From Nocardioides kribbensis (GTDB lineage Bacteria; Actinomycetota; Actinomycetes; Propionibacteriales; Nocardioidaceae), in assembly GCF_015070375.1 (NCBI RefSeq), contig NZ_JADCLL010000006.1:124001-188000 (forward strand): 64,000 nucleotides of DNA, read 5' to 3'. The translations under genes were made by a program, and so were the position numbers. Below are positions 26,643 through 36,075 of the stretch, in pieces (position 1 is the stretch's first letter; the number at the start of each line of letters is the position of its first letter). The notes under the pieces were generated by a model. It was not told the origin of the DNA. It did not search any database and worked only from the letters and a program-made list of their open reading frames with translations.

Positions 26643-27473
26643 TCACTGGTTGGGCCGGGGCTCGCTGACCGCCTCGTCCTGGGCGCCGTCGGCGGGGTCC
26701 TCGGTGAGGTGGTTCTCGATGAGCAGCTTGAAGAGCGCGCCGCCGATGAGGCCGCCGATGATCGGGGCGATGATCGGCAACCAGAAGTACAGGTCGCCGT
26801 TCTGGTCGTTGAGCGCCCCGCCGTAGCCGGTCATGAGCGAGGCCAGGCGCGGCCCGAGGTCGCGGGCGGGGTTGATGGCGTAGCCGGCGTTGGCGCCGAA
26901 GGCCATGCCGATGGCCACCACGAGCAGGCCGACCACGACCGGGCCGAGGTTGGCCAGGGGCGGGTTGTTCCACGCCGTGGTGAGGGCGAAGATCACGAAG
27001 ACGAGGATCGCGGTGCCGACGACCTGGTCGAGGAAGGCCGTGGGGATGCTGACGCCCGCGCCACCGTTGCCGGGCAGCGTGGAGAAGATGCCCTGGGTCT
27101 TGATGGTGTGGTCGGGGTCGACGGTCGCGATGAGGTCGGCGTAGGTGGCGCGCACGATGAGTGCCGCGACGAAGGCGCCGAGGAGCTGGGCGAGGGAGTA
27201 GGGCAGCACCTTGCGCCAGGAGAAGCCCTTGAAGGCCGCGAGCGCGATGGTGACCGCCGGGTTGAGGTGGGCGCCCGACAGGCGGGCGGCGACGTAGACG
27301 CCGAGCGTGACGCCGAGGCCCCAGGCCCAGGCGATCGAGTCGTGGTCGCCGAGGCTGCCGTCGGCGCTGGTCGACACCTGGGCGACCACGCCCGTGCCGA
27401 ACAGGATCAGGATCATCGTGCCGGCGAACTCCGCACAGAGCTCGCCGACCAGGGGGTTCTTCGTGGACCGCAA
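26643..27473 (-). CDS. glpF: Glycerol facilitator (aquaglyceroporin)
   Basis: Membrane channel for passive glycerol entry, 276 residues with six membrane spans and two half-helices. The two NPA boxes are [10 protein letters not shown] (NPA at 71-73) and [10 protein letters not shown] near residue 208; Asp after the second box is the aquaglyceroporin signature. The C-terminal tail is acidic. The start is TTG at 27473, chosen because GGGAGGAG precedes it at good spacing and the protein then begins [16 protein letters not shown], like other family members. First gene of glpFKD, divergent from the IclR regulator across a palindromic region. Confidence 0.95.
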   Translation of the reverse strand: MRSTKNPLVGELCAEFAGTMILILFGTGVVAQVSTSADGSLGDHDSIAWAWGLGVTLGVYVAARLSGAHLNPAVTIALAAFKGFSWRKVLPYSLAQLLGAFVAALIVRATYADLIATVDPDHTIKTQGIFSTLPGNGGAGVSIPTAFLDQVVGTAILVFVIFALTTAWNNPPLANLGPVVVGLLVVAIGMAFGANAGYAINPARDLGPRLASLMTGYGGALNDQNGDLYFWLPIIAPIIGGLIGGALFKLLIENHLTEDPADGAQDEAVSEPRPNQ

Positions 27474-27568
27474 CTGTCTCTCCTCCCGGACGCGCCGTGC
27501 TCCTCCGGGACTCGGGGGTGGCGCCGGTCACAGCCAACACGAGACGCGCGTCACAGGCGAGGCCCGTC

Positions 27569-27606
27569 GTTCGACATGACCGAACGTGCGTTCGTCGATG
27601 TCGAAC
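27569..27606. promoter_or_regulatory. Nested palindrome between glpF and the IclR regulator gene
   Basis: GTTCGACAT (27569-27577) and ATGTCGAAC (27598-27606) form a perfect outer repeat. CGAACGtgCGTTCG (27581-27594) is a second perfect palindrome near the centre. The cluster covers the expected -35 of the regulator gene. It is a likely IclR (GylR-type) operator for both arms. Confidence 0.65.
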
Positions 27607-27609
27607 GTC

Positions 27610-27615
27610 TAGGAT
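27610..27615 (+). promoter_or_regulatory. -10 element of the leaderless iclR-type gene
   Basis: TAGGAT ends six bases before the GTG at 27622, and no ribosome binding site is present. The operator lies just upstream. Confidence 0.45.
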
Positions 27616-27621
27616 CGGCCG

Positions 27622-28374
27622 GTGGCCACCATCCAGTCCATCGAGCGGGCCGCGGCCGTGCTCCACGTGCTCGGCGCGGTGCACGAGCCGGTGGCGCTCG
27701 GAGAGCTCTCCCGCCTGCTCGACCTGCCCAAGCCCACCGTGCACGGGATCGTGCGCACCCTGTGCGAGGTCGGCTTCGTGACCCAGGAGCCCGACACCGG
27801 CCGCTACGCCCTGGGCTCGGGCCTGGCCACCCTGGGCGAGGGTCTCGATCCCCACCTGCTGCGCTCGCGCGCCGTCAACTGGGCCGACGGGCTCGCGGCG
27901 CGCACCGGCATGGAGGTCGAGCTGGGCGTGCTGACCGGGCGCACCGTCGAGCTCGTGCACCACGTCTTCCGCCCCGACGGCTCGCCCCAGCGCCTGCGCG
28001 TCGGCGAGCTGCAGCCGCTGGCCACCAGCGCCCTCGGCCTCGTGCTGCTCGCCTTCTCCCCCGCGGTGAGCGCCTCGGCGGCCCGCGAGGCGGGCGACCC
28101 GACCCCCCGGGTCTCGCTCGCCCGTGCGGTGCAGCTGGCCCGCCGCCAGGGATGGGCCTGCGTCGACAGCACGCTGCGCCCCGGTGTCGCCACCCTCGCG
28201 GCTCCCCTGCGCCGCCACCTGGGGCACAGGCTCGGGGTGGGGGTGGGCGCGCTGGGCGTCAGCGGACCGCGCGACCGCGTCCTCGGGCCGTCCGGCGAGC
28301 CCCGCGACGACCTGGTCACGCAGGTCGTCGCCGCCGCCCACGCCGTCTCCTCGACCCTGCAGGAGCGGCTGTGA
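27622..28374 (+). CDS. IclR family regulator of glycerol genes (GylR-like)
   Basis: Transcription regulator of 250 residues. The winged helix-turn-helix lies at about residues 5-65 ([22 protein letters not shown]), and the C-terminal IclR effector domain spans about 80-245. It is divergent from glpF and overlaps the second glycerol kinase gene (GTGA), so it should control both arms through the palindromes at 27569-27606. In Streptomyces the related GylR represses the gyl operon and responds to glycerol-3-phosphate; the same effector is a reasonable inference here. Starts with GTG at 27622, leaderless. Confidence 0.9.
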   Translation: MATIQSIERAAAVLHVLGAVHEPVALGELSRLLDLPKPTVHGIVRTLCEVGFVTQEPDTGRYALGSGLATLGEGLDPHLLRSRAVNWADGLAARTGMEVELGVLTGRTVELVHHVFRPDGSPQRLRVGELQPLATSALGLVLLAFSPAVSASAAREAGDPTPRVSLARAVQLARRQGWACVDSTLRPGVATLAAPLRRHLGHRLGVGVGALGVSGPRDRVLGPSGEPRDDLVTQVVAAAHAVSSTLQERL

Positions 28375-29900
28375 GCGCGTCGTACGTCGCCTCGATCGAC
28401 CAGGGCACCACCTCCACGCGGTGCCTGCTCTTCGACCACGCGGGGCGGATGGTCTCGGTGGCGCAGCACGAGCACCACCAGCACTACCCCCGGCCCGGCT
28501 GGGCCGAGCACGACGCGGCCGAGATTTGGGCCAACACGCTGCGGGTGCTGCCCGAGGCCCTGGCGCTCGCGGGGCTCCAGCCCTCCGACGTGGCCGCGGT
28601 GGGCATCGCCAACCAGCGCGAGACCACGGTGGTCTGGGACCGCGCCACCGGGCGACCGGTCGCACCCGCCATCACCTGGCAGGACACCCGCACCGCCGAC
28701 CTGGTCGCCGAGCTCGGCCGCAGCGCCGCCGCGCCGCTCTTCGAGGAGGTCTGCGGGCTGACACCGGCCGGCTACTTCGCCGCGCCCCGGCTGCGGTGGC
28801 TGCTCGACCACGTGCCGGGCCTGCAGCGCCGGGCCCGGCTCGGCGAGGTCGCCTTCGGCACGATGGAGTCCTGGCTGATCTGGAACCTCACCGGCGGCCC
28901 TGACGGCGGCGTCCACGTCACCGACGTCACCAACGCCAGCCGCACCATGCTGATGGACATCCACACCCTGCAGTGGGACCAGCGCCTGCTCGACGCCCTC
29001 GACGTGCCGGCGGCGATGCTGCCCGAGATCCGCCCCAACGCCCAGGTCTACGGCACCTGCACGGTCGGGCTGCCGGGTGTCGTCATCGGCGGCGCCTTCG
29101 GCGACCAGCAGGCCGCGCTCTTCGGGCAGACCTGCTTCGACGAGGGCGAGGCCAAGTGCACCTACGGCACCGGCGCCTTCCTGCTGATGAACACCGGCGC
29201 CAGCGTCACGCCCTCCACGCACGGCCTGCTCTCGACGGTCGCCTACGCCCTCGAGGGCGAGCAGCCCGTCTACGCCACCGAGGGGTCGATCGCCGTGGCC
29301 GGGGCGCTCGTGCAGTGGTTCCGCGACTCGCTGGAGATGATCTCCTCGGCCCCCGAGATCGAGACCCTCGCACGTCGCGTGGAGGACAACGGCGGGTGCT
29401 ACATCGTGCCGGCCTTCGCCGGCCTCTTCGCCCCCCGCTGGCAGGCCGACGCGCGCGGCGTCGTCGTGGGCCTCACGTCCTACGTCACCCGCGGTCACCT
29501 CGCGCGGGCCGTGCTCGAGGCCACCGCCTGGCAGACCTGCGAAGTGGTGGAGGCCGTCGACCTCGACACCTCGCTGACCCTGTCACGGCTGCGGGTCGAC
29601 GGCGGCATGACCGCCAACCACCTGCTGATGCAGACGGTCGCCGACGTGCTCGACGTGCCGGTCGAGCGGCCGCTGGTGGCCGAGTCGGTCTCGCTCGGGG
29701 CGGCCTACGCCGCCGGCCTGGCCGTCGGCTTCTGGCCCGACCTCGATGTCCTGCGCGGCACGTGGCGCCGCGCGGCGCTGTGGGAGCCGTCGATGAGCCC
29801 CGTCGTGCGCCGCCGGGAGCGGGCGGCCTGGGACCGCGCGGTGCAGCGCACCCTGCACTGGGTGGTCGACGAGGACCCCGACGCCGCACCACCCGGCTGA
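28371..29900 (+). CDS. glpK: Second glycerol kinase
   Basis: FGGY-family kinase of 509 residues, clearly paralogous to the product of 25039-26556: [50 protein letters not shown] and [13 protein letters not shown] are all present, so it looks intact and active. It differs in the N-terminal glycerol-contact region and lacks the GGYGTT loop segment seen in the first copy. The GTG at 28371 overlaps the IclR stop, so it is made with the regulator rather than with glpF and glpD. Whether it serves glycerol, dihydroxyacetone or another polyol is open. Confidence 0.9.
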   Translation: MSASYVASIDQGTTSTRCLLFDHAGRMVSVAQHEHHQHYPRPGWAEHDAAEIWANTLRVLPEALALAGLQPSDVAAVGIANQRETTVVWDRATGRPVAPAITWQDTRTADLVAELGRSAAAPLFEEVCGLTPAGYFAAPRLRWLLDHVPGLQRRARLGEVAFGTMESWLIWNLTGGPDGGVHVTDVTNASRTMLMDIHTLQWDQRLLDALDVPAAMLPEIRPNAQVYGTCTVGLPGVVIGGAFGDQQAALFGQTCFDEGEAKCTYGTGAFLLMNTGASVTPSTHGLLSTVAYALEGEQPVYATEGSIAVAGALVQWFRDSLEMISSAPEIETLARRVEDNGGCYIVPAFAGLFAPRWQADARGVVVGLTSYVTRGHLARAVLEATAWQTCEVVEAVDLDTSLTLSRLRVDGGMTANHLLMQTVADVLDVPVERPLVAESVSLGAAYAAGLAVGFWPDLDVLRGTWRRAALWEPSMSPVVRRRERAAWDRAVQRTLHWVVDEDPDAAPPG

Positions 29901-29931
29901 GCCGACCGCACGGTCAGCCCGGCCAGCCCGG

Positions 29932-30375
29932 TCAGCCGCGGGCCACCAGGATCCAGAGCACGAGGCCGCCGACGCCCAGCACGACGACGGCCGTCGAGAC
30001 CATGCCGAGCGCCATGTAGCGGCCGAACCGCCGGGTGCGCGGCACGACGAGCAGCACCGCGGGCACCAGCAGCGCCACGAGCACGTAGGGGAAGAGCCGC
30101 TCCGCGGTGTCGTAGGCGACCACCGCGTTGAGCACCGCGCCGTAGACGCCCGGCACCAGGATGAGGAAGAGCAGCCCGGCGAAGAAGCCGGACAGCGCGG
30201 TGAAGGTCGGATGGTCGCGGTGCCACCAGCTCGGGCCCCCGTCGGCGCCGTCGGCCCGGCCGGTCTCGTCGGTCCGGCCGCTCCCGGCCGCCTCGGACGG
30301 GTCGACCTCCGCGGTCGCGGGCTCGTGCGACGGGTCCGGCGTCGTGGTGACCGGCCGGTCGGGGGTCGTGTCCAT
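29932..30375 (-). CDS. Small membrane protein of unknown function
   Basis: Protein of 147 residues without a recognisable family. Residues 1-50 are hydrophilic, rich in Thr, Asp, Pro and Gly. Three hydrophobic segments follow: about 62-82 (GFFAGLLFLILVPGVYGAV), 92-110 (FPYVLVALLVPAVLLVV) and 120-143. The ATG at 30375 has a GATATT hexamer seven bases upstream and no Shine-Dalgarno, so it is probably leaderless. It converges with the second glycerol kinase and lies downstream of cdsA on the same strand, 225 bases away. That gap (30376-30600) shows no other gene. Confidence 0.7.
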   Translation of the reverse strand: MDTTPDRPVTTTPDPSHEPATAEVDPSEAAGSGRTDETGRADGADGGPSWWHRDHPTFTALSGFFAGLLFLILVPGVYGAVLNAVVAYDTAERLFPYVLVALLVPAVLLVVPRTRRFGRYMALGMVSTAVVVLGVGGLVLWILVARG

Positions 30376-30600
30376 GGGAGGCAATATCTCACCTGTCGGC
30401 CCGCGACGGCCGCTCACCGCGCCCGCGGGCACCGGCACGGCCCGTCGAGCGCTCCCACCTCGACGGAGATCGGCGGCCGGGCGGTCCCGGTCGTCCCTGG
30501 CGCGGGCGAGCCGGACCACGCCGCTCGTGGCGTCAGCCGACCCGGCCCGAGCACCGGGCGCGCGGCGCCCACGAGGTGGACGAGCGCAGCAGGAGGCGGC

Positions 30601-31488
30601 TCAGAAGACGGCGTAGTGCAGCAGCAGCCAGATCGGCGCGGCCGTGGCGAGCAGGGAGTCGAGACGGTCCATGAGGCCGCCGTGGCCCGGGATGACCTGG
30701 CTCATGTCCTTGATGCCGAGGTCGCGCTTGATGACCGACTCGCACAGGTCACCGAGGGTGGCCATCACGACGGTGATCAGGCCGAGGGCCACGCCGACCC
30801 ACCAGTCGCCGTCGAGCAGCCACACCACGAGGGCCGTGCCGCCGGCGACGGTGGCGACCGCCGACCCCGCGAAGCCCTCCCAGGACTTCTTCGGGGAGAT
30901 GACCGGCGCCATCGGGTGGCGCCCGAAGAGCACGCCGCCGACGTAGCCACCGGTGTCGGAGGCGATGGTGACCAGGATGAAGACGATGACCGCCAGCACG
31001 CCGTCGTTGTCGAGGCCGGCGCCGCTCGAGCCGCCCTCGGCCAGCAGCAGCGCGACGAACGAGCCGAGGAACGGCACGTAGACCAGGGTGAAGACCGACG
31101 CCGTGGCGTTCATGACGTAGCCGTCGATGCCCCGGCGCAGCAGCCACAGCATGATCACCAGTGCGGCGACCGCAGTGGCGGTGACCAGCGCGGAGGCGCC
31201 GAAGAAGTAGGCGACGGCCACCATCGCGGCGCCACCCACCATGAGCGGCTGCTCGGGCAGGTCGATGCCCTTGGCGCCGAAGCCGCGGTGCAGCTCCCAG
31301 ATCGCCACCACGACGGCGGCGACCACGATGACCATGAAGGCCGCCTTGTAGAACAGCAGCGACGCAGCGATCGCCGCGAGCAGGACGAAGGCCGAGGCGA
31401 ACGCGGCAGGCAGGTCACGCCCGGCGCGACCGTGGTCCTTGACCGGTGGGGTCGCGCCGGGGGTGGTGTCCGGGGAGGTGTCTGTCAT
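30601..31488 (-). CDS. cdsA: Phosphatidate cytidylyltransferase
   Basis: Integral membrane enzyme that makes CDP-diacylglycerol from phosphatidate and CTP, the branch point of phospholipid synthesis. 295 residues, about eight membrane segments after a Pro/Thr-rich N-terminus. The cytidylyltransferase signature is complete in the C-terminal half: SPKKSWEGFAGS, GDLCESVIKRDLGIKD and PGHGGLMDRLDS, with metal-binding Asp residues. The ATG at 31488 is 20 bases after the frr stop, and the run pyrH-frr-cdsA is a conserved bacterial order, so the three are likely one transcript. Confidence 0.96.
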   Translation of the reverse strand: MTDTSPDTTPGATPPVKDHGRAGRDLPAAFASAFVLLAAIAASLLFYKAAFMVIVVAAVVVAIWELHRGFGAKGIDLPEQPLMVGGAAMVAVAYFFGASALVTATAVAALVIMLWLLRRGIDGYVMNATASVFTLVYVPFLGSFVALLLAEGGSSGAGLDNDGVLAVIVFILVTIASDTGGYVGGVLFGRHPMAPVISPKKSWEGFAGSAVATVAGGTALVVWLLDGDWWVGVALGLITVVMATLGDLCESVIKRDLGIKDMSQVIPGHGGLMDRLDSLLATAAPIWLLLHYAVF

Positions 31489-31508
31489 CGAGTCGGTGGT
31501 GGGAGGTC

Positions 31509-32066
31509 TCAGACCTCCAGCAGCTCCGCTTCCTTGTTCTTGAGCATCTCGTCGATCGCGTCGGTGTGCTTCTTGGTGGTGCCGTCGAGGCGCTTCTCGG
31601 CCCCGGTGACGTCGTCCTTGCCGACCTCGCCGTCCTTCTCGAGCTTCTCGAGGTTCTGCTTCGCGGTGCGACGCAGGTTGCGCACCGCGACCCGGCCGTC
31701 CTCGGCCTTGCCGCGCGCGACCTTGATGTACTCCTTGCGCCGCTCCTCGGTGAGCTCGGGGAACACGCAGCGCAGCACCTTGCCGTCGTTGGAGGGGTTG
31801 ACGCCCAGGTCGGAGTCGCGGATCGCGCGCTCGACGTTGTTCATCGCACCCATGTCGTAGGGCTGGATCAGGATGACCCGCGCCTCGGGGGCGGTGAAGC
31901 TCGCCAGCTGCTGCAGCGGGGTCGGCGAGCCGTAGTAGTCGACCACGATCTTGTTGAACATGCTGGGGTGGGCCCGGCCGGCGCGGATCGCGGCGAACTC
32001 CTCGCGCGTCGACTCCACCGACTTGCTCATCTTGCTGTCGGCCTCGTTGAGGATGTCGTTGATCAC
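31509..32066 (-). CDS. frr: Ribosome recycling factor
   Basis: Splits post-termination ribosomes together with EF-G. 185 residues, the standard size. Shows RAGRAHPSMFNKIVVDYYG near residue 30-48, the hinge and head sequence, and the C-terminal KHTDAIDEMLKNKEAELLEV helix. GTG start at 32066; pyrH ends 49 bases upstream. Confidence 0.97.
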   Translation of the reverse strand: MINDILNEADSKMSKSVESTREEFAAIRAGRAHPSMFNKIVVDYYGSPTPLQQLASFTAPEARVILIQPYDMGAMNNVERAIRDSDLGVNPSNDGKVLRCVFPELTEERRKEYIKVARGKAEDGRVAVRNLRRTAKQNLEKLEKDGEVGKDDVTGAEKRLDGTTKKHTDAIDEMLKNKEAELLEV

Positions 32067-32115
32067 CGAAGGGGCTCCTTGTGTCGTCGCGGACTGCTGC
32101 GGGCGGGGCGGGCGC

Positions 32116-32829
32116 TCAGCCCGCGCTCACCCGCGTGCCGATCTTCTCACCCTGCACGACGCGCAGGATGTTGCCCTCGGGCTCCATGCCGAAGACGATC
32201 ATGGGCAGCTTGTTCTCCCCGCACAGGGCGAACGCCGTCTGGTCCATGATCCGCAGGCCCTGGGAGATGGCCTCGTCGTAGGTCAGCTCGTCGTACTTGG
32301 TCGCGGTGGGGTCGAGGTGGGGGTCGGCGGAGTAGACGCCGTCGACCCCGCTCTTGGCCACCAGCACCACGTCGCAGCGGCTCTCCAGCGCGCGCTGCAC
32401 GGCCACGGTGTCGGTGGAGAAGAAGGGCATGCCCATGCCGGCGCCGAAGATGACGACGCGGCCCTTCTCCATGTGGCGGATCGCGCGGCGCGGCACGTAG
32501 GGCTCGGCGACCTGACCCATCGTGATGGCGGTCTGCACCCGGGTCTCGACGCCCATCTTCTCCAGGAAGTCCTGCAGCGCCAGGCAGTTCATGACGATCC
32601 CGAGCATGCCCATGTAGTCGGCCCGTACGCGGTCCATGCCCCGCTGCTGGAGCTCGGCGCCGCGGAAGAAGTTGCCGCCGCCGGTGACGACGGCGATCTG
32701 CACGCCCGCCTCGGCCACGGCGGCGATCTCCTTGGCGATGCCCTGCACCACGTCGGGGTCGATGCCGACGTTGCCGCCGCCGAACACCTCTCCGGAGAGC
32801 TTGAGGAGCACACGCTTGTATCCGGTCAC
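32116..32829 (-). CDS. pyrH: UMP kinase
   Basis: Phosphorylates UMP to UDP in pyrimidine nucleotide synthesis; hexameric and cytoplasmic. 237 residues of the amino-acid-kinase fold: [14 protein letters not shown] at the N-terminus, [10 protein letters not shown] near 50, [14 protein letters not shown] and [16 protein letters not shown], which are diagnostic. GTG start at 32829. It is the first gene after the hairpin that separates it from tsf, and leads pyrH-frr-cdsA. Confidence 0.97.
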   Translation of the reverse strand: MTGYKRVLLKLSGEVFGGGNVGIDPDVVQGIAKEIAAVAEAGVQIAVVTGGGNFFRGAELQQRGMDRVRADYMGMLGIVMNCLALQDFLEKMGVETRVQTAITMGQVAEPYVPRRAIRHMEKGRVVIFGAGMGMPFFSTDTVAVQRALESRCDVVLVAKSGVDGVYSADPHLDPTATKYDELTYDEAISQGLRIMDQTAFALCGENKLPMIVFGMEPEGNILRVVQGEKIGTRVSAG

Positions 32830-32867
32830 GGACGGTCCCTTCGAGAGCGGGTCGGGGGGTGCACAGC

Positions 32868-32920
32868 GAGGAGGCCGGCGACGATGATCAGGGTCTGAGT
32901 CATCGTCGGCCGGCCTCCTC
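32868..32920 (-). terminator. Long hairpin between tsf and pyrH
   Basis: The arms at 32868-32887 and 32900-32920 pair over about 20 bases with one bulged base around a 12-base loop. It sits 53 bases after the tsf stop on the minus strand and probably ends or attenuates the rpsB-tsf transcript. No promoter for pyrH is obvious between it and the start. Confidence 0.7.
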
Positions 32921-32972
32921 GTCGAGCGTGTGGCGCCAACCTAGTGGATGACGCCGGAACGGGTCGTGGCGA

Positions 32973-33785
32973 TCAGGCCCCGACCTCGAAGCGGGCGAAG
33001 CGCTTCAGCGTGGTGCCGGCCTCGTCCAGGACGGTCTTGACCGACTTCTTGTTCTCGGTGACCGAGGGCTGCTCGAGCAGCACCACGTCCTTGAAGAAGC
33101 CGTTGAGGCGACCCTCGGTGATCTTGGCGATGGCCTGCTCCGGCTTGCCCTCCTCGCGCGAGGTCGCCTCGGCGATCTCGCGCTCCTTGGCGACGACGTC
33201 GGCGGGGACCTCGTCGCGGGTGAGGTACTGCGGGCGCATGGCGGCGACCTGCATGGCCGCACCCTTGGCGGCGGTCTCGTCGCCGTCGTACTCGACGAGG
33301 ACGCCCACGGCCGGCGGGAGGTCGGCGGCACGCTTGTGCATGTAGACCACGACGGGGCCCTCGAAGTAGGCCACACGACCCAGCTCGATCTTCTCGCCGA
33401 TGGAGACGGCCAGGTCGTCCACGACCTCGCCGACGGTCTTGCCGTCGAGCGGGACGGCCTTGAGCGCCTCGGCGTCGACGGCCTTGGCCTGGTCGGCGGC
33501 GTCGGCGATGCGCTGGGCGGCGGAGACGAAGGCGTCGCCCTTGGCGACGAAGTCGGTCTCGCAGCGCAGCTCGACGAGGGCACCACCGGAGGTGGCGACC
33601 AGGCCGGCGGTGGCCTCGCGCTCGGCGGCGCGCTCGGCCATCTTCTTGCCACCCTTGATGCGCAGGATCTCGACGGCCTTGTCGAAGTCGCCCTCGGCCT
33701 CGGTCAGCGCCTTCTTGCAGTCCATCATGCCGGCGCCGCTGGTCTCGCGGAGCTTCTTGACGTCCGCGGCGGAGATGTTCGCCAT
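32973..33785 (-). CDS. tsf: Translation elongation factor Ts
   Basis: Nucleotide-exchange factor that reloads EF-Tu with GTP. 270 residues. The N-terminal UBA-like domain reads [19 protein letters not shown] (residues 9-27), and the TDFV signature occurs as [12 protein letters not shown] near 75-86. The C-terminal half is the usual dimerisation core. ATG start at 33785, 96 bases downstream of rpsB with a hairpin in the gap. Confidence 0.97.
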   Translation of the reverse strand: MANISAADVKKLRETSGAGMMDCKKALTEAEGDFDKAVEILRIKGGKKMAERAAEREATAGLVATSGGALVELRCETDFVAKGDAFVSAAQRIADAADQAKAVDAEALKAVPLDGKTVGEVVDDLAVSIGEKIELGRVAYFEGPVVVYMHKRAADLPPAVGVLVEYDGDETAAKGAAMQVAAMRPQYLTRDEVPADVVAKEREIAEATSREEGKPEQAIAKITEGRLNGFFKDVVLLEQPSVTENKKSVKTVLDEAGTTLKRFARFEVGA

Positions 33786-33831
33786 GTGCTTCGTCCCTCG
33801 GTTCTGTGTGAGTGGGAGGTGTCCGGGCGTG

Positions 33832-33864
33832 CCACCGTCCGCGAGCGTCGCTCGCGGACGGTGG
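33832..33864 (-). terminator. Perfect 14-bp hairpin between rpsB and tsf
   Basis: CCACCGTCCGCGAG (33832-33845) pairs exactly with CTCGCGGACGGTGG (33851-33864), with a five-base loop. It starts 18 bases after the rpsB stop in transcript order (stop at 33882) and could reduce tsf expression or stabilise the rpsB message. Confidence 0.6.
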
Positions 33865-33881
33865 TCACGGCTGGAGCAGGA

Positions 33882-34838
33882 TCAGGCCTTGGCCTCGTCG
33901 GCCGCGGGGGCCTCGGCGGTCTCGGTCTCGGCGGGGGCCTCGGCGGCCGGCTCGGCCGACGCGGCGACCTCGGCGGACTCGGCGCCCTCGGAGGAGGCAC
34001 CGGTCGCCTCGGAGGCCGGGGCCTCCGAGGTGGCGTCGGAGGCGGTGGCGGTCTCGGCGGCCTTCTCGGCGTCGCCGGCCAGGAGCTCGCGCTCCCACTC
34101 GGCCAGCGGCTCCTCGGCGGTGGCGCTCTCGGCCCCGGTCTTGGCGCCGGAGCGGGCGATGAGGCCCTCGGCCACGGCGTCGGCGACCACGCGGGTCAGC
34201 AGACCGACGGCGCGGATGGCGTCGTCGTTGCCCGGGATCGGGAAGTCGACCTCGTCGGGGTCGCAGTTGGTGTCCAGGATGCCGATGATCGGGATCCGGA
34301 GCTTGCGGGCCTCCTCGACGGCGAGGTGCTCCTTCTTGGTGTCGACGATCCACACGGCCGACGGGGTGCGACCCATCTCGCGGATGCCGCCCAGGGTCTT
34401 CTCGAGCTTGTCGCGCTCCCGCTTCATCTGCAGGAGCTCCTTCTTGGTGCGACCGGAGCCCGCGACGTTGTCGAAGTCGAGCTCGTCGAGCTCCTTGAGA
34501 CGGTTGATCCGCTGGTGCACCGTCTGGAAGTTGGTGAGCATGCCGCCCAGCCACCGCTGGTTGACGTAGGGCATCCCGACGCGGGTCGCCTGCTCGGCGA
34601 TCGCCTCCTGGGCCTGCTTCTTGGTGCCCACGAACATCACGGTGCCGCCCTTCGAGACGGTCTCCTTGATGAAGGCGTAGGAGCGGTCGATGTAGGCCAG
34701 CGACTGCTGCAGGTCGATGATGTAGATGCCGTTGCGCTCGGTCATGATGAAGCGCTTCATCTTGGGGTTCCAGCGACGGGTCTGGTGCCCGAAGTGGACG
34801 CCGCTCTCGAGGAGCTGGCGCATGGTGACGACTGCCAT
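33882..34838 (-). CDS. rpsB: 30S ribosomal protein S2
   Basis: Structural protein of the small subunit, required for S1 docking where S1 is present. 318 residues, longer than the 240-260 norm because of an acidic Ala/Glu/Thr-rich tail from about residue 250. The core is typical: [35 protein letters not shown], and [10 protein letters not shown]. The ATG at 34838 follows AGGAG; the same frame is open further upstream, but that is leader sequence. The low-complexity tail is common in high-GC actinobacteria and is probably disordered. Confidence 0.97.
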   Translation of the reverse strand: MAVVTMRQLLESGVHFGHQTRRWNPKMKRFIMTERNGIYIIDLQQSLAYIDRSYAFIKETVSKGGTVMFVGTKKQAQEAIAEQATRVGMPYVNQRWLGGMLTNFQTVHQRINRLKELDELDFDNVAGSGRTKKELLQMKRERDKLEKTLGGIREMGRTPSAVWIVDTKKEHLAVEEARKLRIPIIGILDTNCDPDEVDFPIPGNDDAIRAVGLLTRVVADAVAEGLIARSGAKTGAESATAEEPLAEWERELLAGDAEKAAETATASDATSEAPASEATGASSEGAESAEVAASAEPAAEAPAETETAEAPAADEAKA

Positions 34839-34873
34839 GGTGTTGTTTCTCCTGTGTGGCCGCGAGCCCGTGC

Positions 34874-34913
34874 GTGCGTCCTTGCCCTCCGCCCGGGGGC
34901 GGGGAGGACGCAC
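34874..34913 (-). promoter_or_regulatory. Hairpin in the rpsB leader
   Basis: GTGCGTCCT (34874-34882) pairs perfectly with AGGACGCAC (34905-34913). The interior CCGCCC (34889-34894) pairs with GGGCGG (34897-34902), giving a near-continuous stem 36 bases upstream of the rpsB ATG. S2 regulates its own leader in several bacteria; whether this element does so is unknown. The rest of the 422-base gap 34839-35260 shows a smaller stem (34951-34966) and the two divergent promoters' regions, but no gene. Confidence 0.4.
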
Positions 34914-35125
34914 CGGCGCTCGAGGCCGGTCGTGTTCTCGGTTGTTCGCCCCCAGCGGGTGCTGGGAGCCCTGACGCCGGCACGCGACCCGACCTGCGCG
35001 GTGGGAGCCACAGGACCGAGGGTCGTCGCCCACGGGAGACCGACCACCCCGGTGAGGGTGGTCGACGCGGTCTGCCGACGTGCGAAGTCGACCACTGCGG
35101 ACATGCCGCACTGATCGCACTCTCC

Positions 35126-35156
35126 AGCCTACGCGCTGGCCGCCGCAGCAGCCCAA
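35126..35156 (-). promoter_or_regulatory. Putative rpsB-tsf promoter
   Basis: On the minus strand TTGGGC (35156-35151) and TAGGCT (35131-35126) are 19 bases apart. Transcription would start near 35119, giving a leader of about 280 bases that contains the hairpins described for rpsB. Confidence 0.35.
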
Positions 35157-35260
35157 TCCGACGACCCACGAGTCGCCCCCAGGCGGCGCGACGCCGCGCC
35201 CCCTCCACACCGTGCGCCCGCTCCTCCCCGGTCCACCCGACGGTCCTCGAGCCTGGGGTC

Positions 35261-36007
35261 ATGCGCCGTCACCCGCCGACCCTCCCCGTCCGTGCCGTGA
35301 CGCCCCGGACCGCCGGGACCGGCTCGGCCGGCCCGCCGAGGTCCGCTCGGGCACGGAGGCGGCTCCTGGCGGGCGCGGGACTCACGCTGGCGTCGCTGCT
35401 CGGCGTCGTCGCGCCGGCCAGCGCCGGGGAGGACCCGGTGGGCACCTGGCCCCTGCTCCCGCCTCCGGAGGTGACGGCGCGCTTCGACGCGCCGGCCTCA
35501 CCGTGGGCGCCGGGCCACCGAGGGGTCGACCTGCTCGGCCGGCCGGGCCAGGCGGTGAGGGCGGCGCTGCCGGGCACGGTCTCCTTCTCCGGCACCATCG
35601 CGGGCCGCGGCGTGGTCGTGGTCGACCACGGCGTCACCCGCACCACCTACGAGCCGGTGGCCGGGACCGCCGCAGTGGGCTCCACCGTCTCCGGCGGCGA
35701 GGAGATCGGGGCCCTGCAGGTCGGCGGCTCGCACTGCGCGCCCCGCTCCTGCCTGCACTGGGGGTGGATCGCGGATCCCGACACCTACCTCGACCCCCTG
35801 CGCCTGGTGGGGGCCGGGCCCGTGCGCCTCCTCCCCCTGGGGTCGGGCGGGGCGGCGGGAGCGGTCGGGCCGCCCGCGGCCGGGCCGGCGGCGACGTCGC
35901 CGGTGCCGTGGGCGCCCCCGCTCCCCCGGGGCGCGTGGGTGGCCTGGGTCCCGTGGGCTCCGTGGCTGGGGCTGGTGGACCGGGGGGCCGAGGAGCCGAG
36001 GGGCTGA
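35261..36007 (+). CDS. Exported M23-family peptidase-like protein with altered active site
   Basis: LytM-type cell-wall peptidase fold, 248 residues. A signal peptide covers about residues 32-55 (RRLLAGAGLTLASLLGVVAPASA). The HxxxD zinc motif is intact as H86-D90 (HRGVD). The HxH motif reads C164-L-H166 in SCLHWGW: the zinc-binding histidine remains, but the catalytic first histidine is a cysteine. The tail after about residue 190 is Pro/Ala/Trp-rich. Members of this family cleave peptidoglycan cross-links or, when degenerate, regulate other wall enzymes. It is divergent from rpsB and ends before xerC, which points toward it. Confidence 0.85.
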   Translation: MRRHPPTLPVRAVTPRTAGTGSAGPPRSARARRRLLAGAGLTLASLLGVVAPASAGEDPVGTWPLLPPPEVTARFDAPASPWAPGHRGVDLLGRPGQAVRAALPGTVSFSGTIAGRGVVVVDHGVTRTTYEPVAGTAAVGSTVSGGEEIGALQVGGSHCAPRSCLHWGWIADPDTYLDPLRLVGAGPVRLLPLGSGGAAGAVGPPAAGPAATSPVPWAPPLPRGAWVAWVPWAPWLGLVDRGAEEPRG

Positions 36008-36075
36008 CGCACGACCGGTGCGGTCGCCCCGGACGGCTCGACGACCCGTGCCGCGGCGCGGGCAGCGGTGCTCAC

